This document shows, piece after piece, positions 9,401 through 18,700 of a stretch of DNA of 49,241 nt. Below the pieces are notes generated by a model. The model saw only the letters and a list, made by a program, of their open reading frames with translations, was not told the DNA's origin and ran no database searches. The first letter of the stretch is position 1; each line of letters starts with the position of its first letter. A program made the position numbers and the translations under genes. The stretch covers positions 1-49,241 of the IMG/VR virus record IMGVR_UViG_3300021963_000192; one strand, written 5' to 3'. The stretch comes from a virus.

Positions 9401-10738
9401 CAAGAGTGGTATAGAAGAAAACGTGTTGGTTTATTTTTCTGTGGCGGTATAACTAACTATTCATATATTGATAACTGGTTACATGGGTTATTATATTTCT
9501 TTAAATTTGATTATAGAATTAAATGGGATGATATTGGTGTATTTGATTTAAATCAAAGAGGTTCAAAATATCCTAGAGAGTTGGTTTTCTTTAATGTGTT
9601 AGATCAAAAGTTCTATTATAGAAGCACACCATATAACCCAACAACACAAACATTCATTGGCCAATCATATTCTGGTTATAAAGAAATTTTACACCCAACA
9701 ACACTATATGATGTTGGAGTAAGAGATGAATTCTTTGATGAAATATGTTTTGATCCTATGGTAGATCCAAACTGTTCTGTTATTAGAGATTTAACAGCAA
9801 CATCATATCAAGATCCAGGCAATGTTATTGAACATGTTATTAACTATAGAATGGACGTTTCTGCAGCAAAAGCGGATGTGGGTACTTTCTTTACTAATGC
9901 TGGATATAGTTTTGGTAATGTAATGGATGGTGATGCGTTGCAATTAATATCAATAAATTGCGAGGCTGGTATTGAAGCATTTGATTTAGATACACCACAT
10001 TACTTTATGTTCAATGGTGAATTCTTAGATCCAGAAGATGTAACAACTATGGCATATTTTAAAAATGGTTCTAGTTGGGGTCCAACACCAATTGATTTTA
10101 AATTAGATTTAAATGGAACGTTAGTTAGATACTGTTTAAACAATAGGCTTGGTGATTATACACAAAAAGTTCCTTTCTTCTTATGGGATAAAAAAGGTGA
10201 AGGATTTGGTGCTGATGATGATCAATTATGGGATAGAACATCAATTGGTGTTCAGAAATTACAAAGAATGGTTTCAGTATCCAACACAACCAACACAACA
10301 ACAAATTATCTAATGGCTGATGGTGAAGAAGAATACTTAATTAAACCAATGACTAAAACACATAACACTATTTCATTTGTTGGAAACTATCCAGACATGT
10401 TAGAAAGATTTGAAGTGATTGTTAGTGGACAAACACCATCTAATCCAACAAGATATGTTGATGGTGATCTTTGGTTAAATGTAATATCTGGCACAACTAA
10501 GAATCCAATAACTGGTAACATATATGTTATGGTTAGCGGCGCTTGGTCAAGTGCTATACCATATGTAAAAGACAACAATGAAACATTTATTTTCCAAACA
10601 GCTAATAACTATTCTGGAAATAAACAAGTATTATCAACACCATTCCACTTCTATTTTGGATTAAGACCTGGAAGTTCGTCTTATGATAAGTTTATAAAAT
10701 ATTACGGACCTAAGGGTGCGTTTACATCAGGAGAATAA
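6443..10738 (+). CDS. Very large baseplate/tail structural protein, candidate gp7-position wedge component
   Basis: This 1431-residue protein follows the gp6-like gene, where T4 has gene 7, but I recognise no clear gp7 sequence signature. Residues ~45-180 look like a carboxypeptidase-regulatory-like beta-sandwich: GRITVNNGLGVPNARVSIL, then a later strand with SSGDFMIWGVPLGEQQLHVD. Residues ~520-575 are strongly hydrophobic (ALLVSQVLLFLQFITALIF and FVFELLGRFFMTVGKALYAI), unlike a soluble tail protein; a Cys-pair (DCEECTTDD) follows. The C-terminal half is rich in Gly, Ser, Thr and aromatic residues, like receptor or wedge arms. It shares a 1-nt overlap with the next gene (ATAATGG), implying coupled translation. 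Function as a virion component is inferred from neighbours; the specific gp7 equivalence is a guess. Confidence 0.6.
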   Translation: MIQKHRINTQLQTDKKVVVELKQDYDLLEILSLKFTQQDAYTSLCADYGVVCGRITVNNGLGVPNARVSILVPLTDTDELDPVVSALYPYKLSNDKNTDGYRYNLLPSRKQHGGHTPTGTFFDQTEILSREEYLEVFEKYYRYTVKTNSSGDFMIWGVPLGEQQLHVDVDLSDMGCFSLRPFDFIRQGEDENKFDRFFKFKSDTDLDGLPQIVSFNQTVDIAPFWGNVDLCQIGITRTDFDLSNYGIKVDPVSLVLVSTVTDSNDDAVKRSGVIRRKSGYKCNLQTSDGKIEGVRFTGKKVKASDGVTLYPELEYFSPGIIEDDGASMAVVQMNLDYMYTNEFGEQEITNDPNKGIATSAISRFKMSLSDSSEGGTKGTTSAVYLVPNIREFNKYSGGGASEYSEAILSSYVFSNVFEDYIKLAVPTGVTLESLTTAERNHKKDLILGTNNNNIPEDYFYKFIYGKVYTPSSFQGSHYEVSSIESLFGLTRRDAFLGIKEIRPNVEDDCTGTANYLPTNFAFRNRAKFALLVSQVLLFLQFITALIFNFVFELLGRFFMTVGKALYAIYFGWPFNWRPFAKIGEQFQDIAHKLQVTGSQTLSLTTYPDCEECTTDDEAATLGASLSSTYCSIGEITLKVIGVGAGNSRVYVLPYSFNMSTNENTSKVTSGARARDYDATDPFMSGNTFTLTGSTNSATRTILNSLHTYTITPIAGDPNTSRFVAEAVSTVDDTILPYSSASGDTLTKSVSLSDFTASFSTNPAAGDIIQFSQITIDQGSLDSWATGDGNYGVTYVTNLVNVVGQYSTRIIDGLILNHASWAELSGFNYEGYSGGKNGAGNYADRGTYVTFRIYDRTKPKIDPNSVATGYNIEEGCLKYDKAYDETISQAYIWSTGNTYGDRYIPLNPPSYPAGYVEAVTKPGSTYTILADVIGSSGAGRLPRLRIWSKLGNVYYDRKTKSGYSEIRDGVMTVIPVVEGGSKNANLIQEWYRRKRVGLFFCGGITNYSYIDNWLHGLLYFFKFDYRIKWDDIGVFDLNQRGSKYPRELVFFNVLDQKFYYRSTPYNPTTQTFIGQSYSGYKEILHPTTLYDVGVRDEFFDEICFDPMVDPNCSVIRDLTATSYQDPGNVIEHVINYRMDVSAAKADVGTFFTNAGYSFGNVMDGDALQLISINCEAGIEAFDLDTPHYFMFNGEFLDPEDVTTMAYFKNGSSWGPTPIDFKLDLNGTLVRYCLNNRLGDYTQKVPFFLWDKKGEGFGADDDQLWDRTSIGVQKLQRMVSVSNTTNTTTNYLMADGEEEYLIKPMTKTHNTISFVGNYPDMLERFEVIVSGQTPSNPTRYVDGDLWLNVISGTTKNPITGNIYVMVSGAWSSAIPYVKDNNETFIFQTANNYSGNKQVLSTPFHFYFGLRPGSSSYDKFIKYYGPKGAFTSGE

Positions 10739-12486
10739 TGGAAAAAAAAGAAATCATATTACCAGAGAAACGTTATAATAAAGCGCCAATTCAAGATGAA
10801 TCAATTCGTGTTGGTTTAGAAACGACTGAAGAATTACTAAGAGAAGGTGATAGAAGTATTATATTAGATTTAGAACAATTATTTTCTGACGAAAGAAATG
10901 AAAGTAAGAATTACAAAATATATGGTAAGATAAAGATGGTTTTTAGAAACATGTATAGAGGTGAAGCGGTTTATCCAAACCTACAAGATTATCTTTATTT
11001 ACATGGTGATGGTGGAACAAATAATGATTGGAGTGGTTACTTACCATATGATGAATTTGCATTTATTAGAAGGGACACATATAGACAAGATATTGATATA
11101 CCTGTAGTTAGTGGCGCAACATATGGTACATATAATCCATCGATCACAGTACCAACAAGACCCATAAATAAACACCAATATATTTCTAATATGAACGCAC
11201 CATATCATAATTGGAATTTATATTTGAGTTATGTTTATTCTGGTGACACTAATTTCCCAATGAAATACACATTGAGTGGAGCAACTAAGGTTGAAGGAAC
11301 AAATATTAAAACATTTGTTAGTGGAGATGGTATTCCATGCAGAGTAGAAAGTAAAACAGGTTATTATAAATTAATATCACCAGTTAAACATGGCATTAAT
11401 AACGGTGAGTTTGTTGTCATTAGCGGAAAAACATATTCTGTTTCAAGCCTAGGTGATGATAAATTTGATTCTGAAAATTATGTTATAAATTTAAATAAAG
11501 CTGGGTTTAGTGGTGTTACGTTATCTGGTGTTATAACAATTAAAAGATGTATTGATGATAGAAACCTAACCGGAACCACATCAACATACTATGTTCATAA
11601 ACATAAAACACTAACTAAATCAACTGATTATATACTAGATAAAGCTGGTTTTGAAAGTACAATTTTTGAAGAAGAAAAAAAATTATTATTTGAAAGTTTT
11701 GATGGATACAACGATTTACTAGTTGAAAGAAATAGAATGGAATCTTTAATATTTGATTTTAAAGATTATTTTATTTTAACAGGATTAACAAATAACTTAG
11801 GTTACACTCCAAGCGATGTTTATGTAACAACCATATTCAGAAATGGTTCTGGATATTTTGAATACCCACCAAAGAATGGATATAAATTTCATTTACATAA
11901 TAATTGGATTGACGATCATTTTGCTCAAACCACAGGAATAACTGATCCATCAATAACAAAAAGTGGATGGACAGTTAGCGGTACAACATTTTATTCTGGA
12001 AATCCACTAAACGTTGGTTCAATACTAACCGGTGCGTTTGTTGAATATAACCCAAGTGAATTAAAAGAAAGAATTATTTCTGAATCTATACATAAATTAG
12101 AGATACCAACAAATATATTTAATCACGAACAAGCCCAAACAGTTACTGGGTTCACTGGTAGTACATCAACAAATAAAATGGGGTTATATTATTACCCACA
12201 TAACAGAATTAAACTTAGACAACTATCTGGGTATATAGAAACATCTAGTACAACAAATATTGCTGATCTTCCAGATAATGCTAGATATTTTCCAAATGAA
12301 GGATTATGGAAATGGAGAGATGTGTTTGATCATGGTTACATAGATGAAAATGGTAATGGAACAGACTATCCGTTTGTAAACAACCAACATTATGTTAAAA
12401 CAGATATAAATTTCTATTTTGGTAATGAAAGAGAGTACAATAATAAATCGGATGGATTTAAAGGATTTGGTAACATAAATTGTTAG
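10738..12486 (+). CDS. Baseplate/tail structural protein of unknown family (582 aa)
   Basis: The start codon overlaps the previous stop by one base, so this is translationally coupled to the 1431-residue protein. The N terminus is charged (MEKKEIILPEKRYN) and helical, with DRSIILDLEQLFSDERNESK. Most of the rest is beta-rich with many Gly, Thr, Tyr and Asn residues. No signal peptide or membrane segment is seen. A recurrent feature is short strands ending in SG or SGT (VVSGATYG, FVSGDGIP, TVSGTTFYSG), a style shared with the adjoining structural genes. It occupies the place of T4 gene 8 in the wedge cluster, but I cannot recognise gp8 in the sequence. It is best called a predicted baseplate or tail component. 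Confidence 0.6.
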   Translation: MEKKEIILPEKRYNKAPIQDESIRVGLETTEELLREGDRSIILDLEQLFSDERNESKNYKIYGKIKMVFRNMYRGEAVYPNLQDYLYLHGDGGTNNDWSGYLPYDEFAFIRRDTYRQDIDIPVVSGATYGTYNPSITVPTRPINKHQYISNMNAPYHNWNLYLSYVYSGDTNFPMKYTLSGATKVEGTNIKTFVSGDGIPCRVESKTGYYKLISPVKHGINNGEFVVISGKTYSVSSLGDDKFDSENYVINLNKAGFSGVTLSGVITIKRCIDDRNLTGTTSTYYVHKHKTLTKSTDYILDKAGFESTIFEEEKKLLFESFDGYNDLLVERNRMESLIFDFKDYFILTGLTNNLGYTPSDVYVTTIFRNGSGYFEYPPKNGYKFHLHNNWIDDHFAQTTGITDPSITKSGWTVSGTTFYSGNPLNVGSILTGAFVEYNPSELKERIISESIHKLEIPTNIFNHEQAQTVTGFTGSTSTNKMGLYYYPHNRIKLRQLSGYIETSSTTNIADLPDNARYFPNEGLWKWRDVFDHGYIDENGNGTDYPFVNNQHYVKTDINFYFGNEREYNNKSDGFKGFGNINC

Positions 12487-12487
12487 A

Positions 12488-13315
12488 ATGAAAATAGTAC
12501 ATAAAAATATTGATCAATCTTTGGTATTCAATCCAGAAACAGAATTCAGAACGAATGCTGGGTGGGAAGAGAATTTTGCTGACACACAAGATGCGTTACT
12601 AAAAAGTATTATCAACCCATCTGAGAACTATGAAACTATTAGATATATTCATGAACCATATAATGTGTCACTATCAAGCATAAACACATTACAATGTGAT
12701 ATATGGTTTTATTTCTATTTTCTTAATAATAGTAACACATATGCTAATGGGTTAGATTACAATTATGTTGGTATTAGTCCACAAGAAAATGCTAAATTAT
12801 TAAAACACACCGTCAACAGTTTTTTTAGATTGGAATTTTATACAACACCATATAGAGAAACACAAAAATTAGTTTTTGCTAAAAATCTATCTATTCCTCT
12901 TGGCCAAAAAGTTTTTGATAATAATATAAAGGATAGGATCTTTATTCCAGTATTCAACGGAAACAACTACAGAAATACGGAAAATATGTATTTGTTCTGG
13001 TTTCCGGACAATACAGTATATACTGGTACAACTTTTTTTATGACAGCTAGATTCTTTAATGCTGAAGATGGGACTATTATTAGATTTTTAAATAGAGATT
13101 TAACAATCAATAATTCAGGATTGATAGACGGAACTAGGGTTGGAGTAAATTCAAATCCAATTAATTTTTATGAGATGAATCCAAATCTTAGTACAAATCC
13201 AGAAGAGAATGTATATTATAGAGTGGTTTTTAAAAGACCAGAACACACATATGTAATAACGAGAGGTCTTGGTAATAATTGTGATTTTAGTGGTGGATAT
13301 GCAATAAAACAATAA
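12488..13315 (+). CDS. Predicted tail/baseplate protein of unknown family (275 aa)
   Basis: The gene lies 1 nt after the previous stop and 1 nt before the next ATG, so it is part of a tightly packed translational unit of structural genes. The protein starts MKIVHKNIDQSLVFNPETEF, has many aromatic and Asn residues (DIWFYFYFLNNSNTYANGL), and ends in a Cys- and Gly-containing stretch NNCDFSGGYAIKQ. Predicted content is mainly beta with no signal peptide or membrane segment. I do not recognise the family. Position within the wedge/tail block makes a structural role likely. The NNCDFSGG ending resembles the NCDF/CDFSGG segments that cap the small Cys domains in the downstream adhesin genes; this may be chance. 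Confidence 0.55.
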   Translation: MKIVHKNIDQSLVFNPETEFRTNAGWEENFADTQDALLKSIINPSENYETIRYIHEPYNVSLSSINTLQCDIWFYFYFLNNSNTYANGLDYNYVGISPQENAKLLKHTVNSFFRLEFYTTPYRETQKLVFAKNLSIPLGQKVFDNNIKDRIFIPVFNGNNYRNTENMYLFWFPDNTVYTGTTFFMTARFFNAEDGTIIRFLNRDLTINNSGLIDGTRVGVNSNPINFYEMNPNLSTNPEENVYYRVVFKRPEHTYVITRGLGNNCDFSGGYAIKQ

Positions 13316-13316
13316 A

Positions 13317-14771
13317 ATGAAAAAGTTAAAATACGAAATTTTAAGAAAAAATATTTTAAGTGTATCGTTAATATCATTAACCAGTAAGAATTGGAAAGAT
13401 GAGAAAAACAATATTATACCTTGGACTGGCACCACATATATTGGGCCAGCTGTTAGTGATGTTGTATATAATACAAACGAAACATTACCATTAATTAAGG
13501 GATATTATAAATGGAATGGAACGACTTGGGGTTTTTTGGGTGTAGATAAAAGTGCGCGTGTTACAACATTTAATGTAACGAATAATGGTAGTGGAAATTA
13601 CTTAATAAATGGAAATTCAAACCCAACACTATCTTTAGTTAAAGGAGAAACATACACATTTAATATAAATGCGAGTGGGCATCCATTTTGGATTAAAACG
13701 GCTAGCAGTATAGGTACAAGTAACCAATATAATTCAGGCGTTACAAATAACGGAACAAGTAATGGTGTGATAACTTTTGTGGTACCACAAAATGCCCCAT
13801 CTACATTATATTATAATTGTCAGTTTCACATTAGTATGGCTGGCCAAATCAACGTTACAGAATCTCCATATCCAAATTATAACCTACTAATTAATTTAGA
13901 TGCAAAAGCTGATGAAATGGGAGTAATGGTTGGATTTGATGGTGATATTGAACAAACTGAACAACTTTGTAATTTTGTTTATTCAGCAAATACCGGAAAC
14001 ACCTTAACAGTATACAATTCGGCTAGCAATATAAAACTAAAAAGAATTGTTGATGCAACATTCACAATTAATTGGGGTGATGGTTCACCAGTACAGCCGA
14101 TAGACATTTTAAGTGGGTTAACAAAGACTTACTCAACATCTGGGGTAAAGAGTGTATCAATAAAAATGGTGGCACCATGGAAGACTGAGACGATCACAAA
14201 AGACATCAAATTACCATTAACCACTAACACACCAACAGATTTAGCAGCATTTACATATACCGGCTCAACATTACCATATTTTAATACCTCGGATGATTAT
14301 TTACAATCTGGTAGAACACAAAATTATAGTAACATATATGATTATTCTGGAAATACTTTTACTGGAACCACAACATTTTTAGCTCTGGGAAAAAGTAGAA
14401 AAATTGAAAAAAAATTATATGGTGGTAACACATATAGTGGTGTAACAGGAACAACAGTAACTATTGAGGGTTCGGTGTTTAATTGTGATAAATACATAAT
14501 CGATGACTTAACATATCTTGATTTATCTGATGGAACAACGTATATTACTGGTAATACTTCAACATTTACATCAGAAACTCAATTCACAAAAAAATTAACT
14601 AGAAATGAACATTATCTTGGTTTTATTTCAGAACCTGTTGTTTATTCTGACATTTTTGTTGAGAGAGGAAAAATGGGAGTATCTGAATTTAACTTAAGAT
14701 TAGGTGAAATAGATAATATAGGAGAATTAGATATCTATGGAAATGGATTTTTCTTGGTGAAAAAACAATAA
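13317..14771 (+). CDS. Virion protein with a cupredoxin-like domain and a PKD-like domain
   Basis: The 484-residue protein has at least two recognisable modules. Residues ~83-182 form a cupredoxin-like beta-sandwich: LVKGETYTFNINASGHPFWI followed by YYNCQFHISMAGQINV. A complete type-1 copper ligand set is present: H122, C168, H171 and M174, with C-x2-H-x2-M spacing. Residues ~230-285 contain a PKD-like pattern, INWGDGSPVQP followed by a strand ending YSTSGVKSVSIKM. The first ~80 residues contain a short segment (LPLIKGYYKWNGTTWGFLG) resembling a tail 'WNG.tW' motif. The C-terminal part is beta-rich and unrecognised. Cupredoxin-like domains are known in some marine phage structural proteins, but copper binding here is only inferred. 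The gene is packed between other structural genes, which argues for a tail or fibre component rather than an enzyme. Confidence 0.66.
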   Translation: MKKLKYEILRKNILSVSLISLTSKNWKDEKNNIIPWTGTTYIGPAVSDVVYNTNETLPLIKGYYKWNGTTWGFLGVDKSARVTTFNVTNNGSGNYLINGNSNPTLSLVKGETYTFNINASGHPFWIKTASSIGTSNQYNSGVTNNGTSNGVITFVVPQNAPSTLYYNCQFHISMAGQINVTESPYPNYNLLINLDAKADEMGVMVGFDGDIEQTEQLCNFVYSANTGNTLTVYNSASNIKLKRIVDATFTINWGDGSPVQPIDILSGLTKTYSTSGVKSVSIKMVAPWKTETITKDIKLPLTTNTPTDLAAFTYTGSTLPYFNTSDDYLQSGRTQNYSNIYDYSGNTFTGTTTFLALGKSRKIEKKLYGGNTYSGVTGTTVTIEGSVFNCDKYIIDDLTYLDLSDGTTYITGNTSTFTSETQFTKKLTRNEHYLGFISEPVVYSDIFVERGKMGVSEFNLRLGEIDNIGELDIYGNGFFLVKKQ

Positions 14772-14776
14772 AATTG

Positions 14777-14784
14777 TATTTATA
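14777..14784 (+). promoter_or_regulatory. TATTTATA motif upstream of structural gene
   Basis: Exact octamer 11 nt before the ATG at 14796, in a 24-nt A-rich spacer. Same motif class as at 6429, 28114 and 29933. Confidence 0.38.
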
Positions 14785-14795
14785 AATAAAAGAAC

Positions 14796-15710
14796 ATGGC
14801 AGTAGGAAGTTACGGAACAATAAGACCAGCAGATGTATCCCCAGAAGATGTAGAAATCATACTTCATTATGTGGAAAATAGAGCATCAACAACAGAACCG
14901 ACACTAACAAAGTTGGATTCATCTGATATTCTGACCCCGGTTTTTCATAATTCAGAAACGGGAGGAACATCCGATACCGAAATTTTAGGCGGTTTATATA
15001 ATCTTAGACTAAATAGTGACACATTTAGTGACTTAGGTATCTACACTTTACACCTTAGACCAAAACAAATTAGAACGGAAATTACTGATTGTGGTGTTTT
15101 AGCATCACTACCATCTGTTAGAGGATTGGTTATTGATTTAGGTAATGTTGGTACAGACGATAGAAACAAGTTTGTTCCACAAGGTCTTGTTGGTTATAGA
15201 ATAGAATATATTGACAAGTCAAATTCACAAAAAGTTCCTAATTTTTACAGAGTAGTGACTTCATCATTTTATTGTGAACCAGTTACAACAAATTTAACAA
15301 ATAGTACCCAAAAAGCGATTAGATATAGATATTCAGATGCGCCAACCAATTTAGTGTTCTTAACACTTACACCGTCTTCTGCACCTAGCAATAGACCAAA
15401 TGTAACACCATTTATTGGGGAACCATCACAAAATATTATTTTAACCAACAGTTATTTTAACCCAACTACCGTTGAGGTTGAAATGGTTGAGCATGATGCA
15501 TCAACACTTGCACACGCACTTTATGGTAATCAAAGTAAGGCGTTAAATTCTGGTATTTACACAATTTATGACAAGAACAATAATAACGCGATTTATAAAC
15601 AGTTCAATCTTTATGAGGTTAAAGATGATCTTAACGAAACTCTTTATGAGATTCGCGAAGAGAAAACTGATATAGACCAAACATTAAACTTTGACGATAT
15701 TACCGAATAA
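14796..15710 (+). CDS. Predicted tail/baseplate protein of unknown family (304 aa)
   Basis: The protein begins MAVGSYGTIRPADVSPEDVE, followed by a helix (IILHYVENRAST) and a beta-rich middle containing ILGGLYNLRL, SDLGIYTLHLRPKQIRT and SVRGLVIDLG. The last ~50 residues are charged and helical (YEVKDDLNETLYEIREEKTD). No signal peptide, transmembrane segment or enzyme motif is seen. A TATTTATA element lies just upstream and the stop codon overlaps the start of the 1841-residue wedge/adhesin gene by one base, so the two are translationally coupled and probably interact in the virion. The length and position suggest a wedge or fibre-attachment adaptor, but I do not recognise the family and do not assign one. 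Confidence 0.58.
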   Translation: MAVGSYGTIRPADVSPEDVEIILHYVENRASTTEPTLTKLDSSDILTPVFHNSETGGTSDTEILGGLYNLRLNSDTFSDLGIYTLHLRPKQIRTEITDCGVLASLPSVRGLVIDLGNVGTDDRNKFVPQGLVGYRIEYIDKSNSQKVPNFYRVVTSSFYCEPVTTNLTNSTQKAIRYRYSDAPTNLVFLTLTPSSAPSNRPNVTPFIGEPSQNIILTNSYFNPTTVEVEMVEHDASTLAHALYGNQSKALNSGIYTIYDKNNNNAIYKQFNLYEVKDDLNETLYEIREEKTDIDQTLNFDDITE

Positions 15711-18700
15711 TGGCAACAAGAAAAGTACCAAGTCAGGCTGCTAGTGGTTTCGAAACTTTTAGCGACAGTATTGTTGGAAGACAAATTACTGACGGTACTA
15801 GTCAATTAACTAACTCAAACTTTGCTTTAGATAGGGTCATCCCTGAAAAAGACACAAAGAGCTTTAAAACAGCACCATTTTCTGATTTTCTTACCTTAGA
15901 GGATCTTAAGATAGAAAATGATGTCCCAACAACAGTCAGACAATCTAATGGAGAAAAGAGACCAATAAGATTTAATTCAGACAAAACAGAAGGATCTAAA
16001 TCACTATTTGGTTCACTAAGAGAAAGAATTAGAGTTTCAGTTGGTAGAATTCTTAAAAATTATCCAGCTGCAATTTATGTCAATTCTGAAGGTTTATCAT
16101 CTACTTCAGATTATTCTGCTGAAAATATTGTTTATAATCCAACAACAGATAAAACAACATTTAATATTAAGTCAAGTAAATTCTTTAACCCATTTGATAT
16201 AGTTTTATCTGAACCGGTTGCAAACGATTTACTTTCAGTAGATAATGAAATTAGAAATCTATTTTCATCATACAACAAATATAGTATCGCCATTGGTGAT
16301 AAAACATATAACATATCAAAATATACAGAACCAACATCTAATAATGTTGTTTCATTGGAAGTTTATGGAAAGCCATTTACTGGTTCAACATATTCAACAA
16401 GTTATATAATTAGACCAAACAATTCTATTGTTGAAGAATTTTATCTTGGTTTGGACGACTTAGAACAAACATTATTAAATAGAGAAACATTTCCTATATT
16501 TCAAGCGTCGTTTAAAGTTCCTAGAACTAGTTTAGACGAAACAAAAACAGATTTAATTTATGTTTTAGTAGAATGGCCTGTTTCGAAAGATGGATGGAAC
16601 CCACAAACCACCGGTTTAAAATTTGATGAATATATAACTAAGTTAAACGACTTAGCAACAGAAATTGATGAATATAAATCAAATTTAGTTACCAGGTTTT
16701 TAGTTGCACCACAATTATTTGAATTTGACACCGAAGACCAAAAGATTGATAAAATATTTCAACTTTATGGCCAAAGCTTTGATAAAGTAAAATCGTTTAT
16801 TGATAACATTGCATACATGAGAAATGTGTCATATGACTCAATAAGCAATATCCCGGATGTTTTTCTTAAAAATCTTGCTAATACATTAGGTTTAAATACT
16901 ATTAATTTATTTGATCAAAAAACATTAGAAGAACAAATATATAATTCTTCTAAATCAGTTTACAATGGATCATCTATCGGTAAAAACTTGGTAGATGGTG
17001 AGTTAGAATTTTACAGAAGACTATTAGTTAATCTAGCATTTATATATAAGTCAAAAGGAACAAGAAGTAGTATTGAGTTTTTCTTAAAATTCATTGGTGC
17101 TCCAGATCCGATGATTAAAATCAATGAGTATGTTTATAATGTAAAAACTGCAATTTCTAAAACCTCGACAGAAGATGATATTTTTAATGTCATTAATAAT
17201 GTTGCGGTAAATAATAATGTAACGTTTAATTCAACAACATACACATATAGCTTACGTGCAATAACCGGAATGACAACATTCAGTAATACTACTGATTATC
17301 CAATCGATACTGACACATTTTTACCAAAAACCCCAACAACAAATCAGGATAATATATTTTTCCAAATGGGGTCTGGATGGCATAATGTTAGTTTAGATCA
17401 TAGATCTTCGGACATTATAGATACAGATAACTCTAGTGGTACATTTGTTGACGGTGATTTCATATTAACAGGTAGAACAAAAACAATTAAAACAAAATCA
17501 AAACCATATTCTTATGGTGAAGAATTTTTTGACATATATAGAACATTCCCAGGATTAGATTATGGTTACACATTAGAAAGTAAAATAGATAATGTCAAAA
17601 GCCAAGTTGTTGATGATTTAACAAGTACCGGTTTAATTCTAAACAGAAAAAATATCAGTGTGTTTGTTAGCCCAGCTAACGCGAGCAATTATGATATATG
17701 GAGAAAGTCTAGAGAATTAGAAGTGGTATTTGGAAAGAATAGTTTAGAAGTACAAAGTGACGTAAGCTTTGCTGAATATCTTGAAAATACTTTCTCAAAA
17801 CAGGTAGTTATCTCAAACTTAGTAAAATATAAGAAAAATTATATTCATCTAGAAGATGTGTATCAAGATTATATTAATCAATTGACATCTTCTGGGTACA
17901 CACCATATGACATGGTTGATTCAACAGATTTTGTTAATCAAATGAGTCCATATTGGTCAAATGTTTTAGAACAAATTATACCATCAACAACATTATGGAT
18001 GGGCGGTAATTTAATAGAAAACAATATTTTTGCTAGACCAAAGTTTTCATATAGAAAACCTTGTAAACCAATTGAAATAGTTGAGAATTTATATCCAGAT
18101 TTTGAAACCTTTATTGAAGAGGACTTAGAAACAATTGTTGGTGAACCGGACCACCTTAGAGGTTTAATGTACCTTACTGGTGTGACGTTCACATTAAAGA
18201 TGGATATTGACGGTATTGAATATAGTGGAACAACATCACAAGTTAAAATAACTGGTAGCACGTTATTTGATACTGGATATACCGCAACAAACAGCTGCAG
18301 TGTATTAACAAGTTCATCAACTAGTATCCCATTAATTTGTGATTATAAAAATTGGGTTAAATTAAATGTTTCAACAACAAAAACACTTTGGAAAAACGCG
18401 GTAATTGCTTTAGTTGATAAAATAAATTCAACATACAATGATCCAGTTGCTGGCCATTTACCAACCGAATCACCATATAGTGGTGTAACTTACGGTTGTG
18501 GTGCTAATTGCTCTGGTTATACACAATTAGTATCTTATGAATTTTTCACAGATAATGATGGTGTTGAAAAAGTTAAGTTTATTGCACATAGTAATTCAGG
18601 CTGTTTAGAAAAAAGATATTTAGATTTTTATTTTGACGCCGATTATCAATACTCACTACCTAAGTGTAGTTTAGATTTAGAATTTACAACTGTTTGCCCT

